64,000 nt of DNA from assembly GCA_002381805.1 (NCBI GenBank), contig DFXZ01000013.1, positions 124,001-188,000 on the forward strand, written 5' to 3'. Shown piece after piece: positions 51,708 through 60,556 of the stretch (positions are counted from its first letter, which is position 1; each line of letters begins with the position of its first letter). The notes under the pieces were generated by a model that saw only the letters and a program-made list of their open reading frames with translations, was not told the DNA's origin and did no database searches. The stretch is from Bdellovibrio sp. UBA4095 (lineage in GTDB: Bacteria; Bdellovibrionota; Bdellovibrionia; Bdellovibrionales; Bdellovibrionaceae). The translations under genes were made by a program, and so were the position numbers.

Positions 51708-52556
51708 ATGAATAGAGTGTCTCGGATGACCTTGTTATTCAGTACCTTGGGATTGGTTGTATCGGTCGCGTTTGCTGAGGATCAATTCCTTGGCTCCCAT
51801 CCCCGATTTGACGAGTTTTATACCGTCCAGGAAGATCCCCAGAAAAAGAACTTAGAAGTCGATCCCCACCATACAATGCAGTCCATTTGGAATCAGGATT
51901 TTGCTATCCAGATTAGATCTAAGGTCTTGTCTCTATTATCTTTTAAGCATCACGATGAAAACTATGGAGATGTCGGAGAACCCTATAATAGAGGCAAACA
52001 CTTCGGTAGCTGGGTTGACGATCCGCGGGATAGGGAGTGCCTAAATACTCGAGCTAAAGTCCTTGTTCGTGATTCGGCAACCAAGGTGAAGTTTCGTCAG
52101 AATGGTTGCACAGTGGACTCTGGTAAATGGCTGGATCCTTATGGTGGCAGGACATATTCTCGCGCCAGCGACATCCAAATCGATCACTTTGTGCCCTTAA
52201 AAAACGCCTATATCAGTGGTGCTTGGAAGTGGGACCGTGTGAAACGTTGTCTTTACAGTAACTTTCTAGGCAATAATTTTCATCTTCTTCCGGTCGAGGG
52301 GAATGAGAATATGCTAAAAAGTGACAATACTCCCGAAAAGTATATGCCGCCTAACGCCGAGTATCGCTGCCAATACCTCGCCCAATGGTTGAAGGTAAAA
52401 CTAATCTGGTCACTTGGCTTAACGCCTCCGGAAAAAGAGGCGGTCGAGGAGCATATCCAAAGAAATCACTGCGATTTGGCCCAGTTTCAGTACACATTGC
52501 CTGAGCTTGAGACACAGCGTCAGTTTATCGCCGAGAATCGTGACCTCTGTCAGTAG
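51708..52556 (+). CDS. Secreted HNH-type nuclease, DUF1524/GmrSD-like (282 aa)
   Basis: A signal peptide ends at VSVAFAED. The core YSRASDIQIDHFVPLKNAYISGAWKW followed by LYSNFLGNNFHLLPVEGNENMLKSDNTPEKYMPPN gives the DH...N...K pattern of DUF1524 His-Me finger nucleases. Upstream cysteines (RECLNT, NGCTVDSGKW) and the spacing match the secreted branch of this family. Secreted DNases in Bdellovibrio degrade prey DNA. It is a single gene or the first of a run with the next two exported proteins (63-nt gap). Confidence 0.88.
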   Translation: MNRVSRMTLLFSTLGLVVSVAFAEDQFLGSHPRFDEFYTVQEDPQKKNLEVDPHHTMQSIWNQDFAIQIRSKVLSLLSFKHHDENYGDVGEPYNRGKHFGSWVDDPRDRECLNTRAKVLVRDSATKVKFRQNGCTVDSGKWLDPYGGRTYSRASDIQIDHFVPLKNAYISGAWKWDRVKRCLYSNFLGNNFHLLPVEGNENMLKSDNTPEKYMPPNAEYRCQYLAQWLKVKLIWSLGLTPPEKEAVEEHIQRNHCDLAQFQYTLPELETQRQFIAENRDLCQ

Positions 52557-52619
52557 CCGCAGAACTCTCCCTGCGAAGGTCCAGTAAAAGAATGTGCTTG
52601 ATAAGCCGAAGAGTCATCT

Positions 52620-53357
52620 ATGCAGATGATTCTTCTTCTATTTGTATCCTTTTTTACGACTTCGGTGTCAGCGCAAGAAAAATGCGCTCTACAAAGTAGT
52701 TTTAAGCCTAAGAATATTGAGGAACTCTGTGACGTCCTCAATAAAGAGAACGCTGCTCTTTGTGGTAAAGGTGGCGGTAAAACCGCGATGGAGACTTTAC
52801 CACCAATCACATATGGGATTTTTTCCGCAAAAAGTCAGATGACGTCCTTGTTTAAAAAGTTGGAGTCGCTTCAGCAATCCTATTTAAAAGATAAAGGGGG
52901 ATGCCCCGATGGTTGCTCCAAGGTGGGTGCGCCGATTGTGGAAATTAAAACTATTCCGAGCGGAGTTGCACCGCATGCCTCTTGTCCTGAGCAATATACA
53001 GAATTGAAATTGAATGAAAGTGAACAACAAGCATTTGCAGTCGGTCAATCAAAAGGGATGATTAAGAGCTTTTCGCAAAGCAGTCCTCTTGAGGTCTGCC
53101 AACAAAAAGGATCAGAGTGGGCGCAAGAAGTCCTTATGGGAGACAATAAGCTGGGGCAGTTTCTGGAAAGACAAAAGTGCCCTTCGCCCTGCAGCTATTC
53201 TTCGGTTATTCGCTTGGAAAGTAAAAACAATCGAAATAGCGGTCAATGTTCAGTCGATGTGGAGCTGATTGTGCTCTGTGGTCCGCCTAAGAAAGACCGG
53301 GAGTGGAAGACGACCGCGTCCATAGAAAAAGGCTATCGCTGTGAGGCTCCTCAATGA
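52620..53357 (+). CDS. Exported Cys-rich protein (245 aa)
   Basis: The signal peptide MQMILLLFVSFFTTSVSAQ is followed by a mature domain with about 11 cysteines (KCALQ, ELCDVL, ALCGKGGG, GGCPDGCSK, SCPEQ, EVCQQ, KCPSPCSY, QCSVD, LCGPP, RCEAPQ). It has no recognised motif and is probably held by disulphides. Its stop overlaps the start of the next gene by 4 nt. No clear ribosome-binding site is seen. Confidence 0.65.
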   Translation: MQMILLLFVSFFTTSVSAQEKCALQSSFKPKNIEELCDVLNKENAALCGKGGGKTAMETLPPITYGIFSAKSQMTSLFKKLESLQQSYLKDKGGCPDGCSKVGAPIVEIKTIPSGVAPHASCPEQYTELKLNESEQQAFAVGQSKGMIKSFSQSSPLEVCQQKGSEWAQEVLMGDNKLGQFLERQKCPSPCSYSSVIRLESKNNRNSGQCSVDVELIVLCGPPKKDREWKTTASIEKGYRCEAPQ

Positions 53358-53650
53358 GAAAAATCTTGTTCACCGTTATCTTATTAATATGTTCTTCCGC
53401 GAATGCGGATTCCTGCCGAGACTCCGATAAGGGGCGGGATCCTACAGTTGCGGGGAAAGTGGTCTATTCTCTCGGTGATCAGAATTGCATCGGGGCAAAT
53501 TGCTTTACTCAGGTTTTTAAGGAATATGATCGCTGCCTAAGCGATAGTAAAGTTCTTGAGTTCTCTTGTCAGGCGGGGAAAGTGGTCGAAACAGAGCAGA
53601 CCTGCTCGAGTGATCAAATCTGTCGTGCTGGCGTCTGCGTCAAAAAATAA
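53354..53650 (+). CDS. Small exported Cys-rich protein (98 aa)
   Basis: The signal peptide MRKILFTVILLICSSANA is cleaved before DSCRD. Eight cysteines occur in the ~80-residue mature part (SCRD, NCIGANCFT, RCLSD, SCQAG, TCSSDQICRAGVCVKK), a dense disulphide pattern. It is translationally coupled to the upstream Cys-rich gene (ATGA), suggesting the two act together. Not recognised. Confidence 0.68.
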   Translation: MRKILFTVILLICSSANADSCRDSDKGRDPTVAGKVVYSLGDQNCIGANCFTQVFKEYDRCLSDSKVLEFSCQAGKVVETEQTCSSDQICRAGVCVKK

Positions 53651-53704
53651 ATTTCAAATCCGGTTAATGTTGGCATCACTTCCAGACTGTGTTTAAGATT
53701 TTTT

Positions 53705-54994
53705 ATGACATACACAACGCTAGAACTTCTTGGAACGATATTTTTTGGTCTTGCCGTCCTTCATACATTCTTAGTCGGAAAAATTCTGCACTATTCGCAT
53801 AAGTTTCCTAAGCACTCCTTCCGCAGTGAAGCCCTGCATTTGCTTGGCGAAATCGAAGCGGTTTTTGCGATATGGGCGGCTTTGTTCATGACTTGCTTTA
53901 TCGCTATTGACGGGTGGGATGCCGCCATTTCCTATCAGACATCTTTAAACTTTGTTGAACCATTTTTTATTTTCGCGATTATGGTTCTTTGTTCCACACG
54001 GCCTGTGCTATCGGCGGGACGACAAGGAATCATGTACGTCAGTTATGGCTTGCAAAAGGTTTTCAAAACTCCGCCTGTTTTAACAGATTTGTTTGTGGTG
54101 CTAACCCTTGGGCCTTTAAGCGGAAGCTTTATCACTGAGCCTGCTGCGATGACCGTGACGGCATTCATGCTGAATTCGATGTTGCAGAAAGAGTCTAGCA
54201 AACTGATCTATTCCCTGATCGCCGTTCTTTTTGTCAACGTGTCGATCGGAGGCGCATTGACCTCCTTTGCGGCTCCTCCCATTTTGATGGTCGCGCAAAA
54301 ATGGAATTGGGATTTCACGTATATAATCACTCACTTCGGTTGGAAGAGTGCCATTGCTGTCTTCATCAATGCAATTGGATTGGTATTGATTTTTGGAAAA
54401 GACTTTAGCAAGAATTGCATCACTTTGCAGACAGTAGAGACGCGTCTTGCAGGGTCTCAGGCTCCGATTCCTCCAAGTGTTATTTTGGTGCATCTAGTAT
54501 TCTTAGCGGGCATCGTGGCAACAGGACATTATCAAAATGCCTTCTTAGGAATCTTCTTGCTCTTCCTAGGTGTCGCTACAGTTACTCAACGGTTTCAGGA
54601 TTCACTGCGCCTTAAAGAGAGTCTTTTAGTGGCAATGTTCCTTGGTGGTATCATTCAGTTTGGCGCCTTCCAAAAGTGGTGGCTTGCTCCATTGCTGGGA
54701 AGTCTTGATGATGTCGCGTTGTTTTTCGGAGCAGTCGGTCTAACTGGAATCACAGACAATGCGGCTTTGACCTATTTAGGCAGTCAGGTTGAAGGCCTTA
54801 CAGATGCTAGTAAGTATGCGATGGTGGCGGGGGCCATAGCTGGAGGCGGTCTGACGATTATTGCGAATGCTCCGAATGCCGCAGGATACTCGATTTTAAG
54901 TCATAAGTTTCCGGGCGGTATTAAACCCATCAATTTGTTGATTGCGGCGATTATCCCAACAGCTGTTGCTATAATCTGTCTTAAGCTTCTTTAA
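53705..54994 (+). CDS. Putative Na+/H+ antiporter (PF07399 type, 429 aa)
   Basis: About eleven membrane segments are seen. The segments HLLGEIEAVFAIWAALFM, EPFFIFAIMVLCSTRPVL, TLGPLSGSFITEPAAMTVTAFML and GLTGITDNAALTYLGSQVEGLTD, with GGLTIIANAPNAAGY, are conserved in the putative Na+/H+ antiporter family (Na_H_antiport_3). The TEPAAMT and TDNAALT pairs resemble the inverted-repeat motifs of ion transporters. It is a single gene ending in a bidirectional terminator. Confidence 0.85.
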   Translation: MTYTTLELLGTIFFGLAVLHTFLVGKILHYSHKFPKHSFRSEALHLLGEIEAVFAIWAALFMTCFIAIDGWDAAISYQTSLNFVEPFFIFAIMVLCSTRPVLSAGRQGIMYVSYGLQKVFKTPPVLTDLFVVLTLGPLSGSFITEPAAMTVTAFMLNSMLQKESSKLIYSLIAVLFVNVSIGGALTSFAAPPILMVAQKWNWDFTYIITHFGWKSAIAVFINAIGLVLIFGKDFSKNCITLQTVETRLAGSQAPIPPSVILVHLVFLAGIVATGHYQNAFLGIFLLFLGVATVTQRFQDSLRLKESLLVAMFLGGIIQFGAFQKWWLAPLLGSLDDVALFFGAVGLTGITDNAALTYLGSQVEGLTDASKYAMVAGAIAGGGLTIIANAPNAAGYSILSHKFPGGIKPINLLIAAIIPTAVAIICLKLL

Positions 54995-55056
54995 TTTAAA
55001 AAATCCTAAAGGCATCTATTCAGATTGTTAGGATGAACAAGAAAATCCCCAAAAAA

Positions 55057-55080
55057 AAAGGAACCCCGAAGGGTTCCTTT
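55057..55080. terminator. Bidirectional terminator between the antiporter and a small minus-strand gene
   Basis: The perfect stem AAAGGAACCC/GGGTTCCTTT with loop CGAA has an A-run on the left and T on the right. Confidence 0.9.
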
Positions 55081-55109
55081 TTAATTTTCTCTCTGGAGAA
55101 AGAGAAAAA

Positions 55110-55325
55110 CTAGTGACCTGCAGGAGCAGTTTCAGCAGGTGCTGCTTCAGTTGCAGTTTCAGACTTAGTAGCTTTAGCTTTCTTCTTTGCTTTAGCTACT
55201 TTTTTACCTGGAGCTGTTGTTTCAGCAGCAGCAGGAGCTTGTTCAGCGTGAGCAGGTGCGTGTTGATCAGCTTGAGCAACAACAGCAGCAAGAACGATAG
55301 ATGCGAAGATAGAAGCGAATTTCAT
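55110..55325 (-). CDS. Small exported Ala/Lys-rich protein (71 aa)
   Basis: AGGAGG precedes ATG 55325 by 5 nt. The signal peptide MKFASIFASIVLAAVVAQA is followed by an acidic/Ala/His segment (DQHAPAHAEQAPAAAETTAPG), a lysine-rich core (KKVAKAKKKAKATK) and an Ala/Glu/Pro tail. The composition resembles histone H1-like or alanine-lysine-rich envelope proteins. The strong ribosome-binding site and dedicated terminator suggest high expression. Function unknown. Confidence 0.7.
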   Translation of the reverse strand: MKFASIFASIVLAAVVAQADQHAPAHAEQAPAAAETTAPGKKVAKAKKKAKATKSETATEAAPAETAPAGH

Positions 55326-55408
55326 ATAACCTCCTAATGGTTCATTTGTTGGCTTCGTTTGACTGATAAAGCCTACCAAAGGAAGTTAAAGGCTAAATGA
55401 AAAGGGAA

Positions 55409-56863
55409 TTAAATATTTTTAATCTCAAAAGTAAAGCAGGCGCCGCGATCTGAATTATTTTGAGCCACCAAGGTGGACTTGTGCAGAATGGCGATCTTTT
55501 GCGCAATTGCTAAGCCTAGACCATAACCGGCGACGCGATTGCCCAAAGGGCCCCGCGAGAAACGATCAAAGATCATAGGCAATTGTTCGGGCGGAATTCC
55601 TGGGCCATTATCTTGAACCTTAAATTCTGTCGAATCTTTTTTCCAGGTCAGGATTAAAGTCACAGTCTCATTTTCTGGGGAATACTTGATCGCATTTTCA
55701 ATAATATTGATCAAAAGATTTAAAAGGAGGTCGAGGTCGCCTCGAATCAGCCTTCTTTCTTCGGGCGTTTCATTTTGAATATCAAATTTGAGTTTAATAT
55801 TTTTAGATCTTGCAAGTTTTTCGGTTCTTCTAAGGGATTCAAAAACTAAATCCTCAGGAGCAATATTTTGTAGAGTGAGGGCACCAATGCCGGCGTCCAC
55901 GCGGGCCAGCAAGAGCATCTCCTGAACAATGGCCGAAAGATTGTCGACCTCTTGCAAGCTGCTGCGGATGAACTGATCAATATCCTTTTTTTCAGATTTT
56001 TGTAAGAGCTCGAGCTCACCCCGCATGATGGTCAGCGGGGTTAAAAGCTGATGAGAAGCATCTGCGACAAAGCGCTCTTGGCTTTGAAAAGCCTGCTGAA
56101 TGCGACTGAGCATTTCATTGATCGTCAGTGCCAGCTTACGAATTTCATCATTTGCGTCGGGAACGGGAACTCGCTGAAAGAGTTCGGTCGCTTTTATCTT
56201 TTTTGCGGTGTCGATCATTTTTTTGACCGGATTCAGGGCTCGAGATGATAGGAAGAGTCCCCCTAAAGTGGCAACAAGGAAAACCAACGGAATGCCGAAC
56301 TGGAGCAGATTAAACCTGCGGCTGATCTGTGTTTCCAATAAAGTCATGGGGGCGGCGATCTGCAGTAAAAGCTGTGGTTTCGTCCCATTGTCCAGAGGGA
56401 ACGAAATCAAGCGATACGAATCTGCCTCTGCCGACGGAATATTGCTGATGTGCTGGATGGTTCGGTAGGTCGCCTCTTCGCCTTTCCAGATTTTTTCGAA
56501 ATCGTTTTTGTAAGGCGGATTGAACTCTCCGAAGTTACCGGCGCGAGCAAGAACGGCTCCTGAGCTGTGCCGCACTTGGATCAGGGCGGTCCCTAAAGGG
56601 AAGGGTAGAATCTTGCCATCGTCCAGTCGCAAGGGGGGAAAGTTCAAGTCGCCCTTAATTCCGATCTCAACGCTTTCAGAGACATCGACGCAGTAATTAA
56701 ATAGCGCATCGTCAAAGTCCTTTTGCAGAGTATCGATCATCACTTGAAATAAAAAAAGATTAAAGATCACCGTGGACACCCCAAAGATGAGCACGAAGAT
56801 CATTGCAAGTCTTAAGCGAATACTGACGCGAGAAAAAATGCTATGAATTTTCTTTAAGAACAT
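55409..56863 (-). CDS. Sensor histidine kinase with HAMP domain (484 aa)
   Basis: Two membrane helices (RLAMIFVLIFGVSTVIFNLFLF and LLQFGIPLVFLVATLGGLFLSS) enclose a periplasmic sensor of ~140 residues. HAMP follows (RALNPVKKMIDTAKKIKATELFQRVP), then the HisKA site FVADASHQLLTPLTIMRGELE and an ATPase with NIIENAIKYSP, DNGPGIP and GYGLGLAIAQKI. QLLTPL replaces the usual QLRTPL. The gene overlaps the response regulator by 23 nt, so they form a pair. The architecture resembles metal or envelope sensors (CusS type), but the signal is unknown. Confidence 0.92.
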   Translation of the reverse strand: MFLKKIHSIFSRVSIRLRLAMIFVLIFGVSTVIFNLFLFQVMIDTLQKDFDDALFNYCVDVSESVEIGIKGDLNFPPLRLDDGKILPFPLGTALIQVRHSSGAVLARAGNFGEFNPPYKNDFEKIWKGEEATYRTIQHISNIPSAEADSYRLISFPLDNGTKPQLLLQIAAPMTLLETQISRRFNLLQFGIPLVFLVATLGGLFLSSRALNPVKKMIDTAKKIKATELFQRVPVPDANDEIRKLALTINEMLSRIQQAFQSQERFVADASHQLLTPLTIMRGELELLQKSEKKDIDQFIRSSLQEVDNLSAIVQEMLLLARVDAGIGALTLQNIAPEDLVFESLRRTEKLARSKNIKLKFDIQNETPEERRLIRGDLDLLLNLLINIIENAIKYSPENETVTLILTWKKDSTEFKVQDNGPGIPPEQLPMIFDRFSRGPLGNRVAGYGLGLAIAQKIAILHKSTLVAQNNSDRGACFTFEIKNI

Positions 56864-57524
56864 AACCCGTGCCTACCACGGTGTGCAGAAGTCTCTTGTT
56901 AAAAGGAGCATCTATCTTTTTGCGCAAAAGGTTGATGTAGACATCGATAACGTTGCTTTCGGAATCGAAATGGATGTCCCAAACATGTTCGGCGATAGAA
57001 ACTCGGCCCAAAGGACGTTCGGGGTTGCGCATGAAGTATTCCAGCAAAGCAAATTCTTTTGAAGTCAGATTGATTTCTTTATCTTCACGGCGCGCTTTTC
57101 TTTGGATGAGATCTAGTTCCAGATCGCTGTACTTCAGGAGATTAGCAGATGCTGGTTGGGAAGAGCTTTGGCGGCGGAGCAGAGCTCTGACTCGGGCGTG
57201 AAGCTCATCAAATGAATAGGGCTTGGTGAGATAGTCGTCGGCCCCGGCATCCAAACCTTGAACCTTATCTTTCGTAGTTGATAAGGCCGTAAGCATAAGG
57301 ATGGGACCTGAAAAACCATCGCGGCGAACATGCCGAGCGGTTTCGATACCACTTTGATCGGGGAGCATGACGTCAAGGATAACGAGGTCGTAATCGCTTT
57401 GACCAATGTAAGACTCGGCGACGATCCCTGACTCTGCAATATCCACGGCATAGCCAACTTCGTTAAGGCCTTTCTTGAGAAAATGGGCCATTTTGACTTG
57501 ATCTTCGACTACCAGAATCCGCAT
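56841..57524 (-). CDS. OmpR-type response regulator (227 aa)
   Basis: The receiver has ILVVEDQ, Asp51 in YDLVILDVMLPDQSG, LTALSTTKDKV and YLTKPYSFDELHARVRALLRR. The C-terminal winged helix has LTSKEFALLEYFMRNPERPLGRVSIAEHVWDIHFDSESNVIDVYINLLRKKID. These are all standard for OmpR/PhoB regulators. It is phosphorylated by the overlapping kinase gene downstream. Target genes are not evident. Confidence 0.95.
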   Translation of the reverse strand: MRILVVEDQVKMAHFLKKGLNEVGYAVDIAESGIVAESYIGQSDYDLVILDVMLPDQSGIETARHVRRDGFSGPILMLTALSTTKDKVQGLDAGADDYLTKPYSFDELHARVRALLRRQSSSQPASANLLKYSDLELDLIQRKARREDKEINLTSKEFALLEYFMRNPERPLGRVSIAEHVWDIHFDSESNVIDVYINLLRKKIDAPFNKRLLHTVVGTGYVLKENS

Positions 57525-57565
57525 AACTGCAGGCTCCCTTCCGTTGCCCCCATATTAATCTGGGT

Positions 57566-57940
57566 TCAATCGGAACTGTCAACATTCCAAATTCCTTTGG
57601 GCTGGGAGGCTCCTTTGTCGAACGAGACGGTTTTAATCCTCTTGTCGGCGTCAGCTGTGACAGAAACAGCGCTGCCTCCCGGTTTGCGACTTTTTTCCAA
57701 GTCGCTCAGCATTGCGGCATAATGTTGAGTCGAGCGAGGCAGAGTATAGGCACCCTTGGCATCGTTACCTTCAAAGAAAACCTCAATCTCTTCACCTATT
57801 TCGCGCACGACACGTACTTTGGCCGTAAAAGACTTTAGCTTTTCTGGCTCGGCTTCTTGGATGTAAAGATTTGTGTCCAGTTTCTTTGTCTGGGCCTGCG
57901 CATCACCGGCGAGCAGAAGCATAAGGTAAAGATGGATCAT
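57566..57940 (-). CDS. Small exported protein (124 aa)
   Basis: AAGGAGG precedes ATG 57940. The signal peptide MIHLYLMLLLAGDAQAQ is followed by a mature domain of ~107 residues with alternating strands (KSFTAKVRVVREIGEEIEVFFEG, SAVSVTADADKRIKTVSFD). The family is not recognised. It lies upstream of the two-component genes on the same strand, 41 nt before the regulator, so it might be co-expressed and serve as an accessory or target. Confidence 0.65.
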   Translation of the reverse strand: MIHLYLMLLLAGDAQAQTKKLDTNLYIQEAEPEKLKSFTAKVRVVREIGEEIEVFFEGNDAKGAYTLPRSTQHYAAMLSDLEKSRKPGGSAVSVTADADKRIKTVSFDKGASQPKGIWNVDSSD

Positions 57941-58053
57941 GAGGCCTCCTTCCAAGGATTATTTTCTGAGTTCCTTTCATTGTGCACGGGCTTTTATTGC
58001 CGTGCAACAGCCCTTATGGTAGGTTCATTGTTATTCGAAAATAGGAGAATCCC

Positions 58054-58296
58054 ATGAATTTAGGTTGGACAGAGATTATTTTGGTCGGTGCGATCGCTTT
58101 ATTGCTTTTTGGGCCAAGCAAGCTTCCCAGTTTAGGGAAATCCCTTGGAGAAGCTATTCGTGGTTTCAAGCGCGGCATTAGTGAAGATCCGGGGACTGAA
58201 AAAGAAGTTCATCAGCAAATCTCCGAGAACAAAGCAGCGCCTTTGAATCAAGAGACAGTCCAAGCTGAAGAGAAAGACAAAAACCAGCAATCATGA
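58054..58296 (+). CDS. tatA: Twin-arginine translocase subunit TatA (80 aa)
   Basis: One N-terminal membrane helix (LGWTEIILVGAIALLLFG) is followed by PSKLPSLGKSLGEAIRGFKRGIS, the amphipathic helix with the conserved FGPxKLP...G hinge of TatA/E, and a charged tail. It forms the pore for folded protein export. Its stop overlaps the selD start (ATGA). AATAGGAGAATCCC precedes the ATG. Confidence 0.92.
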   Translation: MNLGWTEIILVGAIALLLFGPSKLPSLGKSLGEAIRGFKRGISEDPGTEKEVHQQISENKAAPLNQETVQAEEKDKNQQS

Positions 58297-59342
58297 ATTC
58301 ACCAAAACTGGCACTCACCCAAACTGTTCAAAAAGGTGGCTGTGCCGCCAAAATCGCGGCGACAGAGCTTCGCCGCATTCTGGGCCAAGTGCAATTTCCG
58401 CCGGCTCATCCTGAACTCCTTGTCGATGGAGGCCTGTTTGATGATGCCGCGATTTACAAAGTCACTGATGATGTGGCATTGGTTCAAACTCTCGATTTTT
58501 TCACTCCGATTGTAGACACTCCGCGATTATTTGGTGCGATCGCTGCTGCGAACGCACTCAGTGATGTTTATGCCATGGGCGGTAAACCGCGAACGGCAAT
58601 GGGAATTTTAGCTTTTCCCTTAGCAAGCTTTCCTGATGAAGTGATTGTCGAAGTCATGCAGGGCGCGAGTGATAAAATTGCTGAAGCAGGTGCCAACTTC
58701 GTCGGAGGACATTCAATTGATGATGACACTCTCAAGTTCGGACTTTCAGTCACGGGCTTTGTTCATCCAGCCAAAGTGTGGTCGAACGCTGGGGCTCGTC
58801 CTGGAGATCGTCTGATCCTGACCAAGCCATTGGGGACGGGCACGATGACTGCGGGTGTGAAGCGCCAAGAAATGACCGAAGCTGATGTGATGGAAGCCCT
58901 CGAAAGTATGGCGACCATAAACAACGTCGTCGACTTTCTTAATGACAGCTTAAAAGACCAAATACATGCAGCAACTGACATTACAGGATTTGGTTTATCT
59001 GGACACTCCATGCAGTTGGCAAAAGCTAGCCAGGTGAGCCTCAAGATTCAGGCAAAAAAACTTCCACGGTTTGAGAGATCTTTTGAGTGCCTTGAGAAAG
59101 GCTTCTTGACCAAGGCCCATCGCTCGAACGCACAATATACCGAAGCTGATATTGATTGGCAGGGACTAGATTCGCTGCACAAGTTGCTCATCCATGATCC
59201 TCAGACCAGTGGGGGATTGCTATTAGCGGTTGCTCCTGAAAGCGCTGACGAGATTTTGACAGCGATTCAGCAGAAGTTTACGAAAGCCGCTCTGATTGGT
59301 GAGGTCATGTCCTCTCAAGCAAAAGCGGTGATTCTTGAATAG
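58293..59342 (+). CDS. selD: Selenophosphate synthase SelD, cysteine form (349 aa)
   Basis: The catalytic segment is TVQKGGCAAKIAATELRRIL, with Cys where some enzymes carry selenocysteine. The segments DDAAIYKVTDDVALVQTLDFFTPIVD, GHSIDDDTLKFGLSVTGFVHP and HDPQTSGGLLLAV are ATP-binding and family blocks. It makes selenophosphate from selenide and ATP. Coupling to selU shows the product is used for 2-selenouridine in tRNA. Confidence 0.95.
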   Translation: MNSPKLALTQTVQKGGCAAKIAATELRRILGQVQFPPAHPELLVDGGLFDDAAIYKVTDDVALVQTLDFFTPIVDTPRLFGAIAAANALSDVYAMGGKPRTAMGILAFPLASFPDEVIVEVMQGASDKIAEAGANFVGGHSIDDDTLKFGLSVTGFVHPAKVWSNAGARPGDRLILTKPLGTGTMTAGVKRQEMTEADVMEALESMATINNVVDFLNDSLKDQIHAATDITGFGLSGHSMQLAKASQVSLKIQAKKLPRFERSFECLEKGFLTKAHRSNAQYTEADIDWQGLDSLHKLLIHDPQTSGGLLLAVAPESADEILTAIQQKFTKAALIGEVMSSQAKAVILE

Positions 59343-60489
59343 CTCAAATTATACTCCTGCAACCTATCGAGAAATTTTTTTACAGGGTCTGCCGCTGATA
59401 GATGTCAGGGCACCGGTGGAGTTTGAGCAAGGGACTTTGCCTCGGGCTGTGAATTTACCCATTCTAAATGATGCGGAACGAGCTCTCGTCGGAACTACCT
59501 ACAAGATGAAGGGGCAAGAAGCCGCTGTGACTTTGGGGCTTCAGTTGATTTCAAGTGAAGTCAAAGAAAAGCGAGTGGAGCTTTGGAGTCAATTTCTCCA
59601 AGCTCACCCACAGGCAGTGCTGTTCTGTTACCGTGGGGGCAAACGCTCGCAATATACTCAGAAATGGCTGCATGAAATAGGAGTGGATCGCCCGCTGGTC
59701 GAAGGTGGCTATAAAGCGATCCGGAATTTTTTATTAGGTGAAATTGATCGATTCTCTGAAGAATATTCTTTTGACGTTGTCTCGGGTCCTACGGGCAGTG
59801 GAAAAACTCTCTTGCTGAAATCGCTAGATCAGACTCATCCAGTTCTGGATCTTGAAGGTTTAGCGCGCCATCGTGGCTCTGCCTTCGGAGCGCGAGAGAT
59901 AGCTCAGCCGAGCCAAGCCAACTTTGAAAATGCCGCTGCTGTCACGATGATTCAAATCGAGGACAGAATATCTGGGGAATTAGTTCCCATTGTTGAGGAT
60001 GAAAGTCGTTTAATCGGCAAATGCTATCTGCCAACGAAACTTTTTGAACGCATGCGAGCCTCCGAAGTTATTTGGGTGGACGAACAGCTGGAAAAAAGGG
60101 TCGATAATATTTTTGCAGATTACATCCTGCAGACCTCGATCGGCTTGGCTTGCTCGAACAGTCCTCGCTGTGCGGAAGAGTCTGATATTTTGAGACAGCA
60201 AGCTTTAGGCTTATTTAAGCACTACAGGTCAGCAACTTTGGCGATTCAACGTAAGTTGGGTGGTCTGCGGACTCAGGAAATTATTGAGGCTATCGAGGTC
60301 TCAGAAAGCGATTTTATCAATCGGAACGCTCTCGATGGCAATCGCCAGTGGATCAGTTTATTACTTCAGTATTACTACGATCCTCTCTATTTAGGCTCGT
60401 TAGAGCGCCGTCAAGTGAAAGTGAAATTCAAAGGCAGCTTTGCTGATTGTCAAAGTTACTTCCTTTCACGTGCTGCATTATCTGTTTGA
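59335..60489 (+). CDS. mnmH: tRNA 2-selenouridine synthase SelU/MnmH (384 aa)
   Basis: The N-terminal rhodanese domain has LPLIDVRAPVEFEQGTLP and the catalytic Cys in VLFCYRGGKRSQYT. The C-terminal P-loop domain has SGPTGSGKTLLLKSL. This domain order is specific to SelU/MnmH, which replaces sulfur by selenium at the wobble uridine of certain tRNAs after geranylation. The start is a TTG (59335) overlapping the selD stop by 8 nt; no ATG lies nearby. Confidence 0.93.
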   Translation: MNSSNYTPATYREIFLQGLPLIDVRAPVEFEQGTLPRAVNLPILNDAERALVGTTYKMKGQEAAVTLGLQLISSEVKEKRVELWSQFLQAHPQAVLFCYRGGKRSQYTQKWLHEIGVDRPLVEGGYKAIRNFLLGEIDRFSEEYSFDVVSGPTGSGKTLLLKSLDQTHPVLDLEGLARHRGSAFGAREIAQPSQANFENAAAVTMIQIEDRISGELVPIVEDESRLIGKCYLPTKLFERMRASEVIWVDEQLEKRVDNIFADYILQTSIGLACSNSPRCAEESDILRQQALGLFKHYRSATLAIQRKLGGLRTQEIIEAIEVSESDFINRNALDGNRQWISLLLQYYYDPLYLGSLERRQVKVKFKGSFADCQSYFLSRAALSV

Positions 60490-60556
60490 AAATCCTCGAA
60501 ATCGTCGCAAGATAGATCCGTTAGAGAAATTGAAACAACCCTATAGAGGAGACAGC

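Noticed and set aside
58293..59342. SelD as a selenoprotein with in-frame TGA
   Set aside because: The active-site position reads Cys (GGCAAK) and the frame is continuous, so no recoding is needed.
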